DNA from: an uncultured Collinsella sp.
GTDB lineage: Bacteria > Actinomycetota > Coriobacteriia > Coriobacteriales > Coriobacteriaceae
Direction: 5' to 3'
Assembly (NCBI GenBank): GCA_900554135.1
Contig: USFU01000093.1
Coordinates: forward strand, 1-6,792
Length of the DNA: 6,792 bases
The notes beneath the pieces are model-generated. The model was not told where the DNA came from. It saw only the letters and a list, made by a program, of their open reading frames with translations, and did no database searches. Positions 4,067 through 6,792 of the stretch are shown piece by piece. Each line of letters starts with the position of its first letter. Position 1 is the stretch's first letter. The translations under genes were made by a program, and so were the position numbers.

Positions 4067-6748
4067 ATGGCACAGACCACGACAGATACTTCCGCCAGCA
4101 CCGTTTCCGGCGCCGGCGCCGCCAGCTCATTCTCGGGCGGCACGGGAACCGAAGCCGAGTTCGGCTCGCTCGGCGCACTCTCCCCCACCTGGTGGGAGCC
4201 CGAGGATGGCAGCGAGCCCGAACCATGGCTCACGCCCGATCAGGCCTTCGAACGCTTCTTTGAATGGACGAGCAGCCGCGGCATTGAGCTGTGGGATCAC
4301 CAAGAAGAAGCCCTCATGGACCTGGCTGCCGGTGACCATGTCATTTTGGGAACACCGACCGGATCGGGCAAGTCGCTTGTCGCGCTGGGCATGCTCTTTA
4401 TGGGTATGGCGCAGGGTAAGCGCTGTTATTACACGGCCCCCATCAAGGCTCTGGTCAGCGAGAAGTTTTTCGACCTTGTGCAGGTGCTCGGCCGCGATAA
4501 CGTCGGTATGATCACCGGCGACACGCATATCAACACCAAGGCGCCCGTCATCTGCTGCACGGCAGAGATCCTTGCCAACGACGCGCTGCGCGAGGGCGAA
4601 GATGCCGATGTTGGCTGCGTCGCCATGGACGAGTTCCACTACTTTGCCGACCCCGATCGCGGTTGGGCCTGGCAGGTGCCGCTGCTCACCCTGCCTCACA
4701 CGCAATTCATGCTCATGAGCGCCACGCTCGGCGATGTCACCGCGATCGCCGCCTCGCTCGAGGAACACACCGGCGCTACCTGCGACTTGGTCGTCGATGC
4801 CCCGCGCCCCGTGCCGCTGAGCTACGACTATGTGACGACCTCCCTCGAGGGCACCGTCGAGCTCGCCATGCGCCGCGGCGAGGCCCCGCTCTACATCGTG
4901 CACTTTAGCCAGGATGCCGCCCTTGCGACGGCGCAATCCCTCGCCAATTTTGGCATCGCCAGCAAGGAGCAACGCGAGGCTATTAAGGAAGCCGCCAAAG
5001 GCACGAGCTTCTCGACGGCCTTCGGCAAGATCCTCAAACGCTTGCTCGGCTGCGGCGTCGGCGTGCACCACGCCGGCATGCTGCCGCGCTATCGCCTACT
5101 GGTCGAGCGCTTGGCACAGCAGGGCCTGCTGCCCGTCATTTGCGGCACCGACACACTCGGCGTCGGCATCAACGTGCCCATCCACACCGTGGTCCTCACC
5201 GCGCTCACCAAGTTCGACGGCTACAAGATGCGTCGCCTGCGCGCCCGTGAGTTCCATCAAATCGCTGGTCGCGCCGGCCGTTCGGGCTTCGATACCGAGG
5301 GTATGGTCATCGCCGAGGCCCCGGAGCACGAGATCGAGAACGCCAAGCTCATGGCCAAGGCGGGCGACGACCCCAAGAAGCTCCGCAAGATTAAAAAGAA
5401 GAAGGCCCCCGAGGGCTTTGTCACCTGGAACAAGCAGACCTTTGAGCGCCTGATCGAAACGCAACCCGAAACGCTCAAGCCGCGACTTCGCATCACACAC
5501 TCCATGGTGATTAGCGTGGTCGAGCAGGGCGGCGATGCCCGCGCCCGCGTGCACGACCTCATCGAGACGAGCCTGCAGACTCCCGAGGAAAAGGCAAAAC
5601 TCGAGGTTCGTGCCGACGAGATCTTCGCCACGCTCATCGACTCCGGCGTCGTCGTGCGCACTGAGGTGCCGCCCGCACCTGACGCTCCGGCTGACGCCGC
5701 GTCGGACATCGACTACGCGCTGACGGTCGACCTGCCCGAGGACTTTGCGCTCGACCAGCCGCTCTCGCCGTTTTTACTTGCCGCGCTGGAGCTGCTCGAC
5801 CCCGAGAGTGAGACCTATACCATGGATCTCATCTCGATGGTCGAGGCTACGCTCGAGGACCCCAAGCAGGTATTGCGCGCACAGGAGCGCGCCGCGCGCG
5901 ACCGCGCGATGGCCGAAATGAAGGCTGACGGCGTCGAATATGAGGAACGCCTGGAGCGCATTCAAGACGTCACCTACGAAAAGCCGCTCGAGGATTTGCT
6001 CGACGCCGCCTTTGACAAGTACTGCCAGGAAGTACCCTGGGCCAACGACTACCAGCTCTCTCCCAAGAGCGTCCTGCGCGATATGCTGGAAAGCGCGAGC
6101 GATTTTAAGGGCTATATCCAAAAGCTCGGCATCGCCCGCTCCGAGGGCATTTTGCTGCGCTACCTAGCCGAGGCCTACCGCTCCCTCGATCGCACCGTGC
6201 CCATTGAGAAGCGCGATGAGCGCTTGCGTGACATCATTTCGTGGCTGGGCTTTGTGGTGCGCTCGGTGGACTCAAGCCTGGTGGACGAGTGGGAGAACGC
6301 CGGCAACCCCGCTGCACTCGACGCCGCGCCGCCGCAGGGCATCGACGAGGTCGTTACGGACCGTCGCGGCTGCACGCTGTTGGTGCGCAACGCGCTCTTC
6401 CGCCGCGTAACCCTTGCAGCCCGCGGACACGTGCGCGATCTGGGCGAGCTCGACGAGGACTGGGGCATGAGCGAGGTCCGCTGGCAAAAGGCCCTCGTTG
6501 CCTACCATGAGCAGCACGAGGAAATCCTCACCGACGGAGACGCCCGCAGCGCCGCGATGTTTTCCATCGACGAGTCCGACGAGAAGACCGCGCACGTATG
6601 GCACGTGCACCAGATCTTTGCCGACGAGGATGGCGACCACGACTTTGGCATCATGGGCGATGTCGATCTGGACGCCACGCAGGACGGCGGCGAGGTCATC
6701 TTCAAGAACTACCGTGTCGGCTTTATCGAGGACCTGCTCGAGGACTAG
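4067..6748 (+). CDS. Ski2-like DExH-box helicase with C-terminal DUF3516-type region
   Basis: This gene encodes 893 residues. Residues 1-55 are a low-complexity Ser/Gly/Ala/Glu leader. The helicase core follows: Walker A G-T-P-T-G-S-G-K-S at 95-103, motif Ia A-P-I-K-A-L at 124-129, Walker B D-E-F-H at 188-191, motif III S-A-T at 218-220, H-H-A-G-M-L-P at 334-340, motif V G-T-D-T-L-G-V-G-I-N-V-P at 360-371 and motif VI Q-I-A-G-R-A-G-R at 398-405. H-H-A-G and G-R-A-G-R place it in the Ski2-like superfamily 2 group, whose members unwind RNA or RNA/DNA using ATP. A basic patch lies at 437-446. The remaining 450 residues match what I know as DUF3516, found in actinobacterial helicases and of unknown role. 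The frame is open from 3908, but that ATG lies in the inverted-repeat element. ATG 4067 is preferred over ATG 4031, though its Shine-Dalgarno (GAGAG, 4050-4054) is weak. All catalytic motifs are intact. Confidence 0.9.
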   Translation: MAQTTTDTSASTVSGAGAASSFSGGTGTEAEFGSLGALSPTWWEPEDGSEPEPWLTPDQAFERFFEWTSSRGIELWDHQEEALMDLAAGDHVILGTPTGSGKSLVALGMLFMGMAQGKRCYYTAPIKALVSEKFFDLVQVLGRDNVGMITGDTHINTKAPVICCTAEILANDALREGEDADVGCVAMDEFHYFADPDRGWAWQVPLLTLPHTQFMLMSATLGDVTAIAASLEEHTGATCDLVVDAPRPVPLSYDYVTTSLEGTVELAMRRGEAPLYIVHFSQDAALATAQSLANFGIASKEQREAIKEAAKGTSFSTAFGKILKRLLGCGVGVHHAGMLPRYRLLVERLAQQGLLPVICGTDTLGVGINVPIHTVVLTALTKFDGYKMRRLRAREFHQIAGRAGRSGFDTEGMVIAEAPEHEIENAKLMAKAGDDPKKLRKIKKKKAPEGFVTWNKQTFERLIETQPETLKPRLRITHSMVISVVEQGGDARARVHDLIETSLQTPEEKAKLEVRADEIFATLIDSGVVVRTEVPPAPDAPADAASDIDYALTVDLPEDFALDQPLSPFLLAALELLDPESETYTMDLISMVEATLEDPKQVLRAQERAARDRAMAEMKADGVEYEERLERIQDVTYEKPLEDLLDAAFDKYCQEVPWANDYQLSPKSVLRDMLESASDFKGYIQKLGIARSEGILLRYLAEAYRSLDRTVPIEKRDERLRDIISWLGFVVRSVDSSLVDEWENAGNPAALDAAPPQGIDEVVTDRRGCTLLVRNALFRRVTLAARGHVRDLGELDEDWGMSEVRWQKALVAYHEQHEEILTDGDARSAAMFSIDESDEKTAHVWHVHQIFADEDGDHDFGIMGDVDLDATQDGGEVIFKNYRVGFIEDLLED

Positions 6749-6792
6749 CCGAACATACTGGAACGAAACAAGCGGGGCCGTTGGCAATATCG

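Noticed and set aside
4127..5071. Long open frame of 314 codons on the minus strand, opposite the helicase gene
   Set aside because: It lies wholly inside the intact helicase core on the opposite strand, has no recognisable domain, and is the expected by-product of GC-rich codon bias.
6749..6792. Terminator after the helicase gene
   Set aside because: Only 44 bases remain and no stable stem followed by a T run is visible.

Overview
The window is GC-rich and gene-dense. Codon use is strongly GC-biased. The best guess is an actinobacterial genome, probably a gut Coriobacteriia member of the Collinsella type. That guess rests on composition, on the C-terminally extended Ski2-like helicase (a family I associate with actinobacteria) and on general protein style. 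No rRNA or other taxonomic marker is present.

Layout. Positions 47-1659 hold a two-gene operon on the minus strand. It encodes an XRE-type helix-turn-helix regulator with an alanine-rich helical linker and a C-terminal membrane hairpin. This is translationally coupled, by a 4-base ATGA overlap, to a membrane-anchored DUF4097-type beta-solenoid protein with a periodic G-S-G-D turn motif. Positions 1660-1926 are a divergent intergenic region with candidate promoters and two perfect dyads. Positions 1927-4066 hold two SAM-dependent methyltransferases on the plus strand. The first resembles the eukaryotic Trm9/ALKBH8 wobble-uridine tRNA methyltransferases. The second is a divergent, C-terminally extended TrmB-like (tRNA m7G46) enzyme lacking the usual P-D-P-W signature. 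Between the TrmB-like gene and the next gene is a 123-bp element bounded by near-perfect 24/25-bp inverted repeats. Positions 4067-6748 encode a large Ski2-like DExH helicase with a long C-terminal region of the DUF3516 kind.

How the genes may work together. The plus-strand genes share an RNA theme (two putative tRNA methyltransferases and a probable RNA helicase). Each has its own leader, however, so they look like neighbours rather than a tight operon. The minus-strand pair looks like a self-contained envelope-sensing or envelope-stress module: a membrane-tethered transcription factor and its probable extracytoplasmic partner. No CRISPR array, tRNA, rRNA, transposase or phage gene is visible. 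The most interesting items are the bacterial Trm9-like protein, the altered TrmB active-site loop, the membrane-tethered XRE/DUF4097 pair and the inverted-repeat element.
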